64,000 nucleotides of DNA from Phoma sp. XZ068 (GCA_004835665.1 RBKR01000015.1:1240001-1304000); one strand, 5' to 3'; counted from the stretch's first letter, positions 1-11,622 are shown. The notes: a model not told the origin generated them from the sequence alone. Numbers and translations: made by a program.

Positions 1-1694
1 ACACCAGATTGCTCTTCCTCCGCCCGGACGTGTTGGTATGGCGCTGATACGAGATATGCTTTCTCGGGCGCAAGCGCGAAGTGCAAGGTGTCTTGTACAA
101 TTCTCAGCGCTGCATTGCGATATCGCAATGATAGTGTTTGGTCGATCATCGCCAGTGCCTGCGATAGTATAAGCATACCATTCGCTGCTATGACGCCGGC
201 GGAAGAATCTCGCAGCGGGTTCTCCTCATCCTCGATGGGTGCATCGAAATCCCATAAAGGAACATGACGGCCCTTGGTGCTGACACAAGACGGTGCTGTC
301 TGTACCCGATATAGGAAATACTCTGCGAGCCCACAGGACGCCTCCAAGAACCGTCGGTCTTTGGTCCACGTGTATGTCTCAGCGTAACCGAGAATACCCC
401 ATGCCTGTCCGCGAGACCATGTCGATTCGTGCGCGTACCCTTGTGCCGATAGTCGACGCTTCATTTCGCCAGTTCTCGGGTCAATGTTCGCGACGTGGCA
501 TGTGGAGTACCACTGACCGCAGTATGCATCCTTCGAAGTAGACAGTACAGGTTCTGGGCGAAGATGTGACTGCAACAGCGTAAGTGCATGTGCAGTCGCC
601 ATCTCAGCAAGGCTTGGATCTTGTGCATGGTGAGATGCGTAATACAGCAAGTCCAAGTTACACATGCTGTCGATGATCACAATCATGTTCTCAGTCTGAT
701 CCAGAATCTCAATATCCTTCTTCTTCAACAGATCCCAGCTCCTAATCGCCCGCGCAGAATGCACATATCTCGACGCCAGACTGTGCGCCGCTCTTACGAT
801 CGACTCCAGACTCTGCATGTTGCCGAACATCTCCCAGTCTAAACGCAGCGCAGGCATGATAATGAAACCAATGTCATGCGTATCGCGCCGAGTATCCATG
901 CCACGGATAGGCTCACTCCATGTCCTACACAGAGTCATGAGTTGACTGCGCAAATGGTCTCGAGAAATGCCAGCATCCTCAAACTGTACACTCTGCGGAA
1001 ATTTAACCATCCGCTCGAGCAACAAGTACAAAGTCCCAGGGAAGAAACCACACGTCCAGAAGTCCGCCTCCCGCAGACTGTACGCCCCATCGGCCCCAGC
1101 ATCTTGAGGTACAATCTCGGGAAACGCGAATGGGAGTGCTCCAACTGCTGTCTGTGCGGTACGCAATGCCTTTGCGATGATGTTTTCGGTGTACAGCTCT
1201 GATATGGATGGGCTTGCTGATGTGCTGGATAAGAATACATCGCTCAGAGGCTCGGATTGACTACACTCGGATGGCGTTGTGCTGGTTAGGGGTGTTCCGG
1301 TGTCGGCGTCGTCGTCTTCGGCGCTGCTTGCGCGCGAGACTGATGTACAGCTTTGTGATGTGTTCAATGTCAGGTTTTCTTGCGGCTCTTCGATTGCATT
1401 TGTCGCGTCCAGAACTGAGGGAATTGTTGCTGACACGAGGGAGGTAATACTGGGCTCGATTTTGGACGCAATGCTGGTTTGATCTGAGCCTATAACTGGG
1501 TGGTCTTGTTCGATGATGGGTGTGTTGGGAATATCAGTTGTCACCGTCGTGTTCGGCGACAAATCATTCGCGAGGTTCAATTCGACTGTCGATATGCCCA
1601 ATAAGATATCTCCTTTGTGAAGAGGTAATTCAGGATCTTCTGGTGGAACTTCTTGCTCAACATAGGCATGACGTGGGAAGGTGCCAGACTCCAT
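1..1694 (-). CDS. GH88-family unsaturated glucuronyl/galacturonyl hydrolase (3' end outside window)
   Basis: One uninterrupted frame from ATG at 1694 runs past the left edge, so only about 564 residues are visible and the C-terminus is missing. The GH88 hallmarks are clear: HDIGF at residues 273-277, the IDSMCNL helix near 342 that holds the second conserved Asp, WSRGQAWG at 426-433, then WDFDAP and RDSSAG. In characterised GH88 enzymes the two Asp residues drive hydration of the 4,5-unsaturated uronic acid left by polysaccharide lyases. There is no signal peptide, so the enzyme is probably cytosolic. Residues 1 to about 165 precede the catalytic fold and are low-complexity, rich in Ser, Thr, Pro and acidic residues; GH88 enzymes are usually about 400 aa, so this extension is unusual. 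An in-frame stop lies just upstream of the chosen ATG. The gene is divergent from the MFS gene, as expected for a sugar-use group. Confidence 0.9.
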   Translation of the reverse strand, partial: MESGTFPRHAYVEQEVPPEDPELPLHKGDILLGISTVELNLANDLSPNTTVTTDIPNTPIIEQDHPVIGSDQTSIASKIEPSITSLVSATIPSVLDATNAIEEPQENLTLNTSQSCTSVSRASSAEDDDADTGTPLTSTTPSECSQSEPLSDVFLSSTSASPSISELYTENIIAKALRTAQTAVGALPFAFPEIVPQDAGADGAYSLREADFWTCGFFPGTLYLLLERMVKFPQSVQFEDAGISRDHLRSQLMTLCRTWSEPIRGMDTRRDTHDIGFIIMPALRLDWEMFGNMQSLESIVRAAHSLASRYVHSARAIRSWDLLKKKDIEILDQTENMIVIIDSMCNLDLLYYASHHAQDPSLAEMATAHALTLLQSHLRPEPVLSTSKDAYCGQWYSTCHVANIDPRTGEMKRRLSAQGYAHESTWSRGQAWGILGYAETYTWTKDRRFLEASCGLAEYFLYRVQTAPSCVSTKGRHVPLWDFDAPIEDEENPLRDSSAGVIAANGMLILSQALAMIDQTLSLRYRNAALRIVQDTLHFALAPEKAYLVSAPYQHVRAEEEQSG

Positions 1695-2140
1695 GGCTTG
1701 ATAGATGTATTTTGGGAAACTCTAGTCTGAGAGCTGTAGAAGCAAAAATACAAACTACGCTGGAAAATCCCCATTTCTAAGAACGGCTCCATGGAACTGA
1801 CTTCGTCCGAGCTACATCCCCAATCTCACGCGCAATGAAGATCTCGGAATGACACTACTCCAACGGCCGTTGCCAATCTCCCGGTGTCTTCGTTAGGCAC
1901 CCGGCCTTACCCCTTCAGGTCGTGGAGCCCTTCGCTTTTGCGGGGTCTGGGGAAGATGCGCCGAAGCGAACACGCCACAACTCTTATCGAAATGGCGAAC
2001 GCTGCGAACCCTGCGCGAGCGCGTGGGATACTTAAGCGGACGCATATAGCCATGCTGTTGATTAGACCGCAGCGACATCCCTGATCGCTTTGATCACTCA
2101 CTTACTCACGATTGTGTCGGCTTCGAACTGCGTGACCAGC
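1695..2140. promoter_or_regulatory. Divergent intergenic region between GH88 and MFS genes
   Basis: These 446 bp separate two genes read in opposite directions and must hold both promoters. I see no gene, repeat or clear operator, and no canonical TATAAA on either side. Confidence 0.5.
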
Positions 2141-3995
2141 ATGCCCCCTCAGCAAGACGATATTCGCATCGAGCGTGCGGACGATGATAGTAAGAATAAT
2201 GTGGTCGTTGTTAATGGCAAGGAAGTTGTTGTGAGCTCTGCTACGGAGAAGCCGACTCGCTCTCTTTGGGTTGCATGGCTCTATATCTTCGATGTACGAT
2301 GTATTTTGTTCGACTTGGTGGAGAATTTTACTGACACCATGCACAGTGGTACCCCAGCCATTATTCCCCTGAAGAGAAGAAGCTTGTACGGAAGCTTGAC
2401 TGTATTTTGCTTACGCTGTGCTGTCTCTGCTTCTACATCAAGTGGCTCGATCAAAATGCGCTGAACAGCGCCTATTGGTCTGGTATGAGAGAAGAGCTCA
2501 AAATCAAGGGCAACCAGTACGTGCCAACACAACCATTGCGAACATAGCTAACGACACTCAGATACTCCCTCTTCGGCACATTTTACAACATTGGATACAT
2601 GGTTTTCGAGATCCCAAGCATGATGATCATCTCGCGTCCCAAACTCGCCCGCTACTACGTCCCGTGCATGGAAATCGCCTGGTCCATCCTGACCTTCACC
2701 CAATCCCGACTCAGTAGCGTTCCGCAAATTTACGGTCTCCGTTTCTTACTTGGCTTCCTCGAAACGCCCGCCGCGACAGGATCCATCTACCTCCTCACAT
2801 CCTGGTACCGATCCGACGAAGTCTTCAAGCGCGCCGGCGTGTGGTACGTTTCAAGCAACGCCGGCGCAATGTTCAGCGGCTACCTCCAGGCTGCGGCCCA
2901 CAAAGGCTTGAACGGCGCCATGGGAATGTCGGGCTGGAGATGGCTCTTCATCATCGACGGATGCATTTCCCTCCCCATTGGCATCGCTGGTCTATTCTTG
3001 TATCCTGGTCTGCCGACGAGCCCGAAGGTATGGTGGTTGACTGAGGATGAGCGTAAGCTGGCTGTTGCACGTATGCAGAGCCAGGGTACGAAGCAGAGCG
3101 GCAAGATTGGCAAGAGGATGTTGAAGCGCGTTTTCACGAATTGGCACTTCTATGTTGTTGTACTTACTTATGTGTTCTTTCAGTGCACAAGCTACGTCGG
3201 TAAGTCTTCTGATTCATGTTGGTTGTTCTGGAGCTGACACAGTTCGCAGGAGGCCAGATGCAAGCCTGGCTCAAGAAGGAGGCCGATTTGAACGGCACCT
3301 ACAGCATTGAGGAGATCAACCTAATTCCCACTGGAGTACAAGGTGTAGCGATTGTCTGTGGCATTCTGGTGACTAGTCTTGTCATGATATATCCCATGTG
3401 GGCGGTTTTTTCGGCCGTGACAGCCGTGTTGCTCTTCGCCAACGTCTGCTTACGAATTTGGCACATCCCGCTCGCACTCCACTGTAAGCACACACGTCTT
3501 GGACTTTGTAAACGATGATCTGGAGCTAATTTTCAATTAGTTTTCGTCTACTATCTGCTTGGAATGACTTCCTGCGTCACACCGATCCTCTTCCCATGGG
3601 CGAACATGTTAATGAAGGACGACAACGAAGCACGCAGTTTCACCACCGGAGTAAGCCAACCTCGACATTCCCTTCCTTTACAGAAAAATACTGACTCACC
3701 ACAGGCAATGATGACAATTGGGTGGGCATTCTTCAGTTTCTACCCAATCACCGTCTTCCCAATCCTGGAAGCGCCGCAGTGGACAAAGGGCTTTACAGTC
3801 AACATTGTTTTCATCGTGTGCTACTGGACTATTTTCATGGTTGGGCAGTACCTTTGGCGCCGGGAGATAGCAGCCAGGAAGTTCGATATCAATGCGCCTG
3901 GCCATTCTAGCGAAGAGGAATTTGCAAAGGAGATAGAGAAGGATGAAGATGTGCGTGTCGAAGTTGCAGAGGAGAAGAAGGAAACTCGAGTATGA
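2141..3995 (+). CDS. MFS transporter, Dal5/allantoate permease-like (anion:cation symporter family)
   Basis: Six exons (2141-2293, 2347-2516, 2562-3199, 3250-3483, 3541-3650, 3705-3995) join in frame to 531 aa. The internal sequence is typical of Dal5/ACS permeases: YSPEEKKLVRKLD just before TM1, then KWLDQNALNSAYWSGM, then NQYSLFGTFYNIGYMVFEIPS, and later GWRWLFIIDG and YPGLPTSPKVWWLTEDER in the central loop. About 12 membrane segments are expected; the C-terminal tail is highly charged with many Glu and Lys. Substrates in this family are small organic acids such as allantoate, pantothenate, nicotinate and sugar acids. Lying between GH88 and GH154-type genes, uptake of uronic acids or acidic oligosaccharides is the best guess. 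The second exon junction was chosen as NQ/YS because it restores the family sequence. Confidence 0.88.
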
Positions 3996-4160
3996 TTCAT
4001 GGATGCAAATAAATGGAACGGCGTGGCGATCAAGATATATGAGTTCAATAGAGAAATCTGGAAGAGTGTTGGTAACGCAATCGTGCCTAGCATTCCGTAA
4101 CCGAAATTCCGTGTGAAAACCCTCGGGTCATTTTCGCACCGTCATTCTTCCAGACGCATG

Positions 4161-4167
4161 TATAAAG
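4161..4167 (+). promoter_or_regulatory. TATA box upstream of the DUF2264 gene
   Basis: TATAAAG lies 79 bp before the ATG at 4240, a normal distance for a fungal core promoter. Confidence 0.4.
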
Positions 4168-4239
4168 TCTGACCGAGTCCCACTTGTCTTTGCGCGTACC
4201 TGCCGTTTCTCAAGCCAACTACGAACATTGTCATCGCCC

Positions 4240-6342
4240 ATGCCGCCTCTCCCAGGTTTCTCCGATCACACCTTCCGCACGCGCGACGACTTCTTCAACG
4301 CTGCATTTGCTCTCATTCAGCCTCTACATCAGTATAAGTCGCCTCAAAATGCACGTATTAAGATCGCCACATCTACAGGCGCAGGCTTCAGTGAGACGGC
4401 CGCGCAACTAGAAGGCTTCGCGAGACCGCTTTGGGTCGTGGCTAGTCTCTTGCACTCGAAAGATGACACAAGCCAGCTGAAAACGTGGATTGATGGTCTG
4501 AGGGCTGGTACAGACCCGCAATCAGCCGAGTACTGGGGTGATTTGAGCAGTTCCGATCAGCGAATGGTAGAAATGGAGTCTATCGCGTACGCACTGCTTA
4601 CCAACCCAACGGCGTTTGACTTCAGCGATGATGAGTCGACGAGGAAGAATTTAGTGCGTTGGTTAAGACAGATTAACGAGCATGATATGCCGAAGAGCAA
4701 TTGGCTCTGGTTCCGGGTTTTGGTCAATCTTGCTCTTACGAGGGTTCTTGGCGTGCCGCTGCAAGAAGTGAAACAACACATCGACAACAGTCTCCAGACC
4801 CTGGATACGTTCTACCTCGGAGAAGGGTGGAGTAGCGATGGTCTTTGGAGCGATGACAGGAAGCAAACAGATTACTACTCTGGTAGTTTTGCCATCCAGT
4901 TCGCTCAGTTGCTCTTCGTCAAGCTTGCGCCGGACTATGATGAGGAGAGGACGGCGAAATATAAACAGCAAGCTAAAGACTTCGCAAAGACGTACTGGCG
5001 GTACTTCGGGCCTAGTGGTGCTGCAATACCATTTGGCAGAAGCTTGACGTACCGCTTTGCGTTCGCAGCATTCTGGGCTGCTGCCGTCGTTGCTGAAGTG
5101 GATCTATCTCCGCATCTTGAGCTGGGTACAATCAAAGGCTTATTGGCAAGACATTTGAGATGGTGGGCGCAGAAACCTCACATACTCAACACCGACGACA
5201 CGCTGAATATTGGGTACGCGTATCCAAACATGTACCTTGCTGAAGACTACAACTCACCGCAATCGGTGTACTGGTGCTTGAAATCACTTATTGTTATTGG
5301 AATACCCGCGGACCATCCATTCTGGAACTGCGAGGAACTTCCGTACCCGAAGACAGACAGCGTTAATGACGTCGAGCTGATATGGCCGCCGCGACACATA
5401 CTTTGTTACACTCCCGAGCATCACTTCCTCCTTTCATCTGGTCAATCGACAACCAAGCGTTTCAAAGCCAGAGAAGCGAAGTACGGGAAGTTTGCCTACT
5501 CGTCTGCATTTGGGTTCAGCGTCCCGTGTGGTCCCTTTCTCGAGCAGATTGCACCTGACTCGACACTAGCGGCCAGCTTCAAAGATGGCAATGAGAACTG
5601 GAAGGTCCGCTGGGATCCGTACAATGTGCAAACACGGAGTCTGAGAGTTGGGGATGAAGAGATCCCAATTTTGGAGAGCTCATGGCACCCGTGGAAGGAA
5701 GAAGATTTGACGATTAGAACTACTTTGGTTCCGCCTGTGAAGAGATGGCCGGGTTGGCATATCAGGTTACACAAGGTTGCATGGTCACCAAAGTGGAGAG
5801 AAGACTCGCTGGAGCTGGTGGATAGCAGCTTCGCGGCATCGGCGCAGACGTCGAATAATGACTCAATCTTTGAAAAAGATGTGCAGGGGATGCCTGAGAA
5901 TGCTAAAGATGTTACTGAACGATGGTATAAGGATAAGTCTTCTGCGCTTGTCATCTCCGAGTCCGGTGCTAGTGGTGTGGTAGACTTGACATCACAGTTT
6001 TTCCCGAAGGGTGGGACTTCTCAATCGCTGGGAGCGGAGAGTGATGCCGTTATCATTCGTGCAGATCCCAACACGTAGGTTTCCCGATACCTCGACAGAA
6101 GAAGTACACTGACAAGACTGAACAGAAACCTAGTGGCACAGCGAACGCTAATTCCAGCGATACACCATACTTTTTCACCTTGGGGTCTGGGTGGGGAGCA
6201 CAGAGCTGAGCTCATACGCATAACGGGAGTGTTTGCTATCGAAGCATTCGCGGACAAAAGTCCTGATGAAGTTCAGCGCTTGTGGAAAGACAAACCTCAG
6301 GGTTTTATTGATGGCGAGAATTTTGGACTTGTTCCTCAGTAG
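4240..6342 (+). CDS. DUF2264 protein (GH154-type glycosidase)
   Basis: Two exons (4240-6074 and 6126-6342) encode 683 aa. The N-terminal half matches DUF2264: ARPLWVVASLL near 65-75, LVRWLRQINEHDMPKSNWLWFRVLVNLAL, ending in the YRFAFAAFWAAAV segment. The C-terminal half is the beta-sandwich part, and the second exon begins within NLVAQRTLIPAI, which also fits the family. Members assigned to GH154 include exo-beta-glucuronidases. No signal peptide is present, so it likely acts in the cytosol on imported oligosaccharide. It is flanked by an MFS gene on the same strand and a convergent GH78-type gene whose stop is only 59 bp away. The true ATG is taken as 4240, since the frame upstream has only a TTG codon. 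The fold assignment is firm; the substrate is inferred from the neighbours. Confidence 0.88.
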
Positions 6343-6401
6343 AATACAAACAATGTGAAGCTTCTCACTATTTCAGATCTCATTGGACTGAAAGGAGGCT
6401 A

Positions 6402-8585
6402 TCAAATTTTGATCACGATAGAACCCTTACCACCCTTCACCGTCTGATCATATCGACCAGGCAACTGCACGTACCCTTCGGTGCCAACAGGTGTGTCCCA
6501 CTGGACGCGCACAGTCCCATTCTCGACCTTGAACTTCGCGGAAAACTTTCCTAGCCCCGTAGTAAACCCGGCTTCCGCACTGTCAACGTCTTCAAACGTA
6601 CTCGGCTTCAATTCCCACTTTCTTCCCTTCGGCTCGGTGACCTTTAGGCCCACCAAATACTCCGTCAACGTGCTTGTTGGCCCACTGCTCCATCCGTGCG
6701 CGTGACTTACATAGCTAGGGTCGTTCCTGTATCCTCTGTCTCCTCTGTAGCCCCAACTTCCATCTGCGAGATAGCCTTCGGGAACTGTGGACTGAGTGCC
6801 GTTGGGATTGTTAAGATACCAACCCCAAGCGCTTCGGATCAGGGCGAGAGAGCGCTCTGGGTGTCCGACTTTGAAGTGTCCTTCGAGTTCGATGCTAGAT
6901 ATGAACGGAGAGATGGTGGAAACGTTGGCGCTGAGTTCGGGGTTGATAGCGCCGATGGGGGTCCAATTGGTGGTCAAGTAGGTTGAGACCTTTTGAGCGC
7001 GTGGGTCGGCAGTGTTAAGGAGTTCAAAAGCGAGAGCCATGCTGTTGGCATCCTGAGGGTAGAGAGATGTGTTGTTCGGGCTTTCTTTGAACGCGCCGCG
7101 GGCATCGTCCCAGAAATGGGAGATGATGGAGGTTTGCAGCTTTGCTGCTGCAGCTGTCCAGTTGGCGCGGTGTGTTGAAGCATCTGGAAGGTTTGGAGAC
7201 CAGTTTGCGATGGAGCTGCCAGTTACCAATGCTCGATAGAGTCTATCCGTGTTAGTATTTCAGCATCAGGTTCTGGATATGGTGTACATACAGCATACTA
7301 GCGGAGCTGCGCTCGCTAGAATATAACCATCTTCCCCAATCTGCGGTGCCAGTGACATTCACAATTCCCTTGTCGTTGACCTTGCTGAGAATTTTGTTCA
7401 CGCCCAGTACGTATTTGGGCCAGTAATGTTGCAGAAAAGCTTCATCCCCGGTGTATAAATAATAGTTGTAAAGCCCAATTAAAGAATATAAGTGATAGGC
7501 TGTGGAGTGGTAAGTCATTGAATCAAGTCGGCAGAGCAAGGTACGGCCCTACGAGGCAATAGAGAGACTTACTGTCGCTGTCCTTGCTGAGATATGGAGG
7601 GCCTGCCTTGGGCAGTGTACCGTCCGGAGACTAAACGATTATATTAGAAGCTTTCATGCCCTGTATGCAATGTATTTACCTGGTTGTCGAAGATGGCCCG
7701 CAATGCGTTTCTGGTGCTCTCCATATCACCAGTGCTGACGAATGCAGCCGGCACTGCAGTACCCATATCTCCTATCCACACCCAACGATCGCGCTTCGCA
7801 CCATCAAGCAAAACCGTTTCACCAGGGCCAATGTATGCAGAGTTATCCCATCCTACACGGTTCGTCTGAACGTTGGCTCTTCCGGTGTTACCTGGCACTG
7901 AGTTCGTTTGCAATGTGTACGCGCCGCTGTACCAGATCTTGTCTAGTAGATTGTCGTCGTCGCTTGAGTAGAAGTAACCTTGATATGCGCGCAAATTTGG
8001 CCATGTAGGTTGGAAGCTGATCTCGAGGCTGATGTTCCGGATGGTGACGGAAGTGCCGGGAGCAGCAACTAGGAAAATCGTGAGGTATCGAAACCCACCG
8101 CGCAAGTTCACATCGGGCATAACGTACTTTCCGTCATTCGTGCCGTCCAGAGGTGAGATCAAAGCATTGTCCGGACCTGTCCCACCATTGGAGTTGTCTG
8201 ATTTTCTTCCAATGTAGGTGTTCGATTCTGTGAAAGCAAGCCCGATGGAAGCATTGGTGACGTTGCTGCGTAACGAGTAGTCGAATGAAAGGATTCCACC
8301 GACCTCAAGACCGAAATCGAAGACGACACCGTCATTGTCTGATCCAATCCTTGTTCCTTTGTCGCCATAGTCTATGACGTTGGACCCCTCGGGAAACGAT
8401 AAAATTTCACGGGGTGCTACAGAACGTGAAACAGGAGCGAAGTTCAGCCTGTCCCATGGTCCTGAAAATGCTGGCTCATTTTCCCCATCACATGTACTGT
8501 TTCTCCAGCATGCCTTTGTTAGGTCCGTAGCGGCGATTGCAACGGCTGCAATGGATAATGCCAGAGTCGCAAAGGTGGGAAGCAT
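6402..8585 (-). CDS. Secreted GH78-type alpha-L-rhamnosidase
   Basis: Four exons on the minus strand (8585-7680, 7630-7573, 7499-7292, 7242-6402) give 670 aa. A hydrophobic signal peptide covers about residues 1-19. A beta-sandwich region (40-200) precedes the six-hairpin catalytic domain. KRDRWVWIGD at 264-273 is the conserved acidic segment of GH78, and SDTYHLYSLIGLYNYYLYTG and SHAHGWSSGPT are further family motifs. GH78 enzymes invert and remove terminal alpha-L-rhamnose. Several NxS/T sites fit secretion. The exon joins were chosen to rebuild SDTYH and MLLYRALVTGSS. It is convergent with the DUF2264 gene. Together with GH88 and GH154-type enzymes it points to a rhamnose-uronate glycan, for example the Rha-GlcA caps of arabinogalactan or a pectin side chain; this is an inference. 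Confidence 0.87.
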
Positions 8586-8914
8586 GGTGAGCTTTGAGCG
8601 GACTTTGCTGTACCAAGCACACAGTCAATGTTAAAGGCTCGGCATGCCGGAAGTGTAACATGGGTGGGTTTTTGAAGTAGTCTCGGCATTCGCAACATTG
8701 CAGCGCGAGGTGGGCAGGTACCGCCCGTCATCACCAAGGTTCGTCGGTACCCCGCATCGATCGACACTTCGGAGAATTTCACAGACGGCGCAAAGATTCT
8801 CCTGCTATAACTTTTCATGAGACGTGCGAATTTTCAAGAACACATCGTGACAAGACTCAGTACCAATCCTGAAGGCGTTCTCCATATAATCTTTCTTCAT
8901 CATGTCGTGGCCTA
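8586..8914. promoter_or_regulatory. Intergenic: promoter of GH78 gene and 3' end of DUF3176 gene
   Basis: 329 bp between two minus-strand genes. No small gene or repeat seen. The 3' UTR of the upstream gene and the GH78 promoter must share this space. Confidence 0.4.
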
Positions 8915-10546
8915 TCAACACTCCCTCGTATTAAGAGGCGCATAGTTTGGCTTATACTGAACCCTTGTATCTCCAATGTGTGCAAGGATGTCTGGTGCCC
9001 GATGTCCCAAGTCAGTGTTCGACCGTGTCTGAAGCACCCGTATTACTTCTGGAGGGAAAACTTGGAATGTCTCGACAGGACTGAGTATGACAGCTCTGGA
9101 GATATTGCGAGAGCCTAATAGAATAGTTGATAGAGCCAACAGACTGAGCAGGACGGCTCCAAGTGCAATGCCCAGCCATTTATAATCGCTCTTGTAGAAG
9201 ATGACGTCGTGCGTACGATAAGCCTGAAACGTCTGAGGCTGAGGGAAGATACCATTAGGAGCACTGTTTACGGTGAGGTTGGTAATCGAGTTGCCATTCA
9301 TAGTCAGGCGGAAGAGCGTTTCACCCATGCCGTTGAGAACATAGTCAGTGGGATTAGACCACCTGTAGTCCGAGATGCACAAGGACGAATTGCCCTGCGG
9401 TGTATAGATGTAAAGTTGCTCGGAAAGAATACCAAAAGTCGATATTTGCGTTGCGTTTGCTTCCCACCCGGACCATGAACCGAAGTAAGTAGCCATGTAG
9501 CCCAAAGCCCACAGTGGTCCTGGTCTCTCCAGCGTTGGGGCGTCATGGGGTAATGTCCTTGAAATATTGTTTGATGTCCATTCTGAGGATGCCCGGGGCA
9601 GAACCGTAATACTGGTACCCTTTACTTCAATATTGTAGTCGATTTGGCCAATTTCGATTACGCAGGTCTCCATGACGACCGTTGCCGTGCAATTCTGCGA
9701 TGTCTCTGAGGTATATGTGCTTCTGAGAACGTGCACCATATAGTTGTCCGCAGTCCGACTGTATGTTTGATTTACGTCGAAGAACCGTCGATCGTTCGTG
9801 GACGTTGTAGTAAGGTCCATCGTTGAGGTGTTGTTGGTACACGTAGCTACGATGCCGGGGGCTACCACGGTACCTCGACACGTTCCTTGGCATTTGTAGC
9901 CTTCTAGATCCTTCGTGTGAATGGGGTCCTTGCGGTACCATTGCACTGCTGCTGCACTAAAGTCCATCCGAGCCCCTGTTCCGGTGAACGAGAGAGAAGC
10001 AAGACCATTCGGTATCTCGGGAAGTATTTCGAGTGTCAAGGACACGGTGTCTGCCTCGGCACCTGTGCGAGATGCCGTAGTTGACAACTGGAAAAGCGGA
10101 TTATAGAGGAAATTTCCGATAGGTACTAACAACGACACCATGAACAATCGCTTGAATCCACTGCTCCTGAAGACCGCAGCCTTCCAGGTGCTTTTGCGTA
10201 GCCAGAAGGCACGATCCCAAATGCGGTTCAGATGCTCGACGGTTGTCCCTGACTCAGCTGCTCTCCACCATGAGATACTGAAGGCGGTGGTTAACAAGAA
10301 GGCGAACGACAGAGTGATAACAGGTGCCAGAACGGCGAGGAGAACGGATGGACGAGTCTTCCAAGACGTCGTAGGCTTTCCGTCAGAAAGATGCACTACC
10401 AACGCAGCGCCTATGGATGAGGCAATGATGCAAAAAATTGAGATGAAGATGGGCCATTGTGACTGTGCTGCTGTCTGTCTTGGTTGTGAGTTACTCTGTG
10501 GCCCTTCAGGCACGCCCTCAACAGCTACGGTCGCTTTTAATTCCAT
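8915..10546 (-). CDS. DUF3176-family membrane protein
   Basis: A single exon encodes about 543 aa from ATG 10546 (MELKATVAVEG). An upstream in-frame ATG at 10678 would add 44 residues that look unlike protein, so the shorter form is preferred. Layout: a Gln/Ser-rich N-terminus, two membrane segments (FISIFCIIASSIGAALVV and the LLAVLAPVITLSFAF region), then the conserved SWWRAAESGTTVEHLNRIWDR signature of DUF3176, a third hydrophobic stretch, a large extracellular part rich in Cys and Asn-X-Ser/Thr sites, and a last membrane helix near the C-terminus (LGIALGAVLLSLLALSTILL) with a short cytosolic tail. These proteins are common and often expanded in ascomycetes. No biochemical role is established and the sequence does not suggest one. 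Confidence 0.82.
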   Translation of the reverse strand: MELKATVAVEGVPEGPQSNSQPRQTAAQSQWPIFISIFCIIASSIGAALVVHLSDGKPTTSWKTRPSVLLAVLAPVITLSFAFLLTTAFSISWWRAAESGTTVEHLNRIWDRAFWLRKSTWKAAVFRSSGFKRLFMVSLLVPIGNFLYNPLFQLSTTASRTGAEADTVSLTLEILPEIPNGLASLSFTGTGARMDFSAAAVQWYRKDPIHTKDLEGYKCQGTCRGTVVAPGIVATCTNNTSTMDLTTTSTNDRRFFDVNQTYSRTADNYMVHVLRSTYTSETSQNCTATVVMETCVIEIGQIDYNIEVKGTSITVLPRASSEWTSNNISRTLPHDAPTLERPGPLWALGYMATYFGSWSGWEANATQISTFGILSEQLYIYTPQGNSSLCISDYRWSNPTDYVLNGMGETLFRLTMNGNSITNLTVNSAPNGIFPQPQTFQAYRTHDVIFYKSDYKWLGIALGAVLLSLLALSTILLGSRNISRAVILSPVETFQVFPPEVIRVLQTRSNTDLGHRAPDILAHIGDTRVQYKPNYAPLNTREC

Positions 10547-11316
10547 AACGATGGCCGGTAATCGCACTTGTAGTTCGCACTGATGGTGTACAACGTGGAG
10601 TAGTTGATGGTAGACTGGGTGACCACATTTCGACGAACAAAGTGGATTTGGTCCACATATACTTGCGACCTGATGCATACAAAAGCCAAAATCAGTAGGG
10701 TCTGGCGGCGGAACCTAAATCGAGAATCGAGGCCACCGAGAACTTTACTGACCACTTTTGCAGCTTAGCGCTCCCGTTCTCGCTAAATTGCCCTGTTCTC
10801 AGCCCAGCGTTGACAACCTCGCATGCTGAAGTGTCGAAAGCAGTTTCGGAATCAGCAAACTGGATTATTTCGAGGTTATGACTGCCTTTTAGGTGTTTCT
10901 CAGTCGTAGCCGTCTGGGATTAGCCGCAAGTGAGGTTGTATTTGGATGTTGTCAAAGTTGAAAGGGTGCGGCCACCGGTAGGCTTGGAGGCTAGCGGCGC
11001 GCTTGTTTGGAGCAGTGCTGGATGGTTGACCCGGAGCGCCCGGCTGTCGACGCACCCTGTGGTTGTGATAACGTCAACGCACTCTACTCCCAAGCGTGAT
11101 GGTTGCGACAGCGGTCATAATATCCTTCTGGACCACATTTTATCAGAAGCTGGACCAGTCTTAAATGCGAACGTGCTGCTACTTGGTGCAAGAAAATCTT
11201 ACTGTCTACCTACGCAATAGCAAAGCCTGGACCAGAGGTTCTGGCTAAACAGGAGCTTATCGCGCAATTGCATCGTCGCGTTAGCTTCCGTGACCTTTCC
11301 TGCAAAGATAATAGAA

Positions 11317-11353
11317 CCTAGCTCAGAGGAAAGTTCTGCTCAACTGAGCTAGG
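11317..11353. repeat. 10-bp perfect inverted repeat
   Basis: CCTAGCTCAG at 11317-11326 pairs with CTGAGCTAGG at 11344-11353 across a 17-base loop. It could form a hairpin, but no gene ends nearby, so a terminator role is not supported. Confidence 0.5.
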
Positions 11354-11599
11354 GCCTCAGTTTGTGGCTGTGAGTGTAGTTGAAATGCGCATCAATTTTG
11401 GGTGTATCATCACCTAAGCAACGAGACGTGTGAATTGTGCAAGGCACGCACTCGTCTTCGGCTTCTAGGTGGACTGTCTTCAGCGCAATTATGCAAACGT
11501 CATTGGCGAGATCATGAGTCTTGATACGAAGCCATAAGTACCGGCGATGCTGGTAATGCGACTATTAGATAGCTCATCGTTCTGGTGGAATGTGCATAT

Positions 11600-11622
11600 C
11601 TGCTGCTGCTGCTGCTGCTGCT
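11600..11622. repeat. (CTG)n microsatellite
   Basis: Seven full CTG units plus CT, outside any supported gene. Confidence 0.9.

Noticed and set aside
293..1482. Several plus-strand open frames
   Set aside because: They lie opposite the GH88 coding frame and show no family similarity; they are antisense shadows.
10547..10678. 44-residue N-terminal extension of the DUF3176 protein
   Set aside because: The added sequence is His/Cys-rich and unlike the family; ATG 10546 is preferred.
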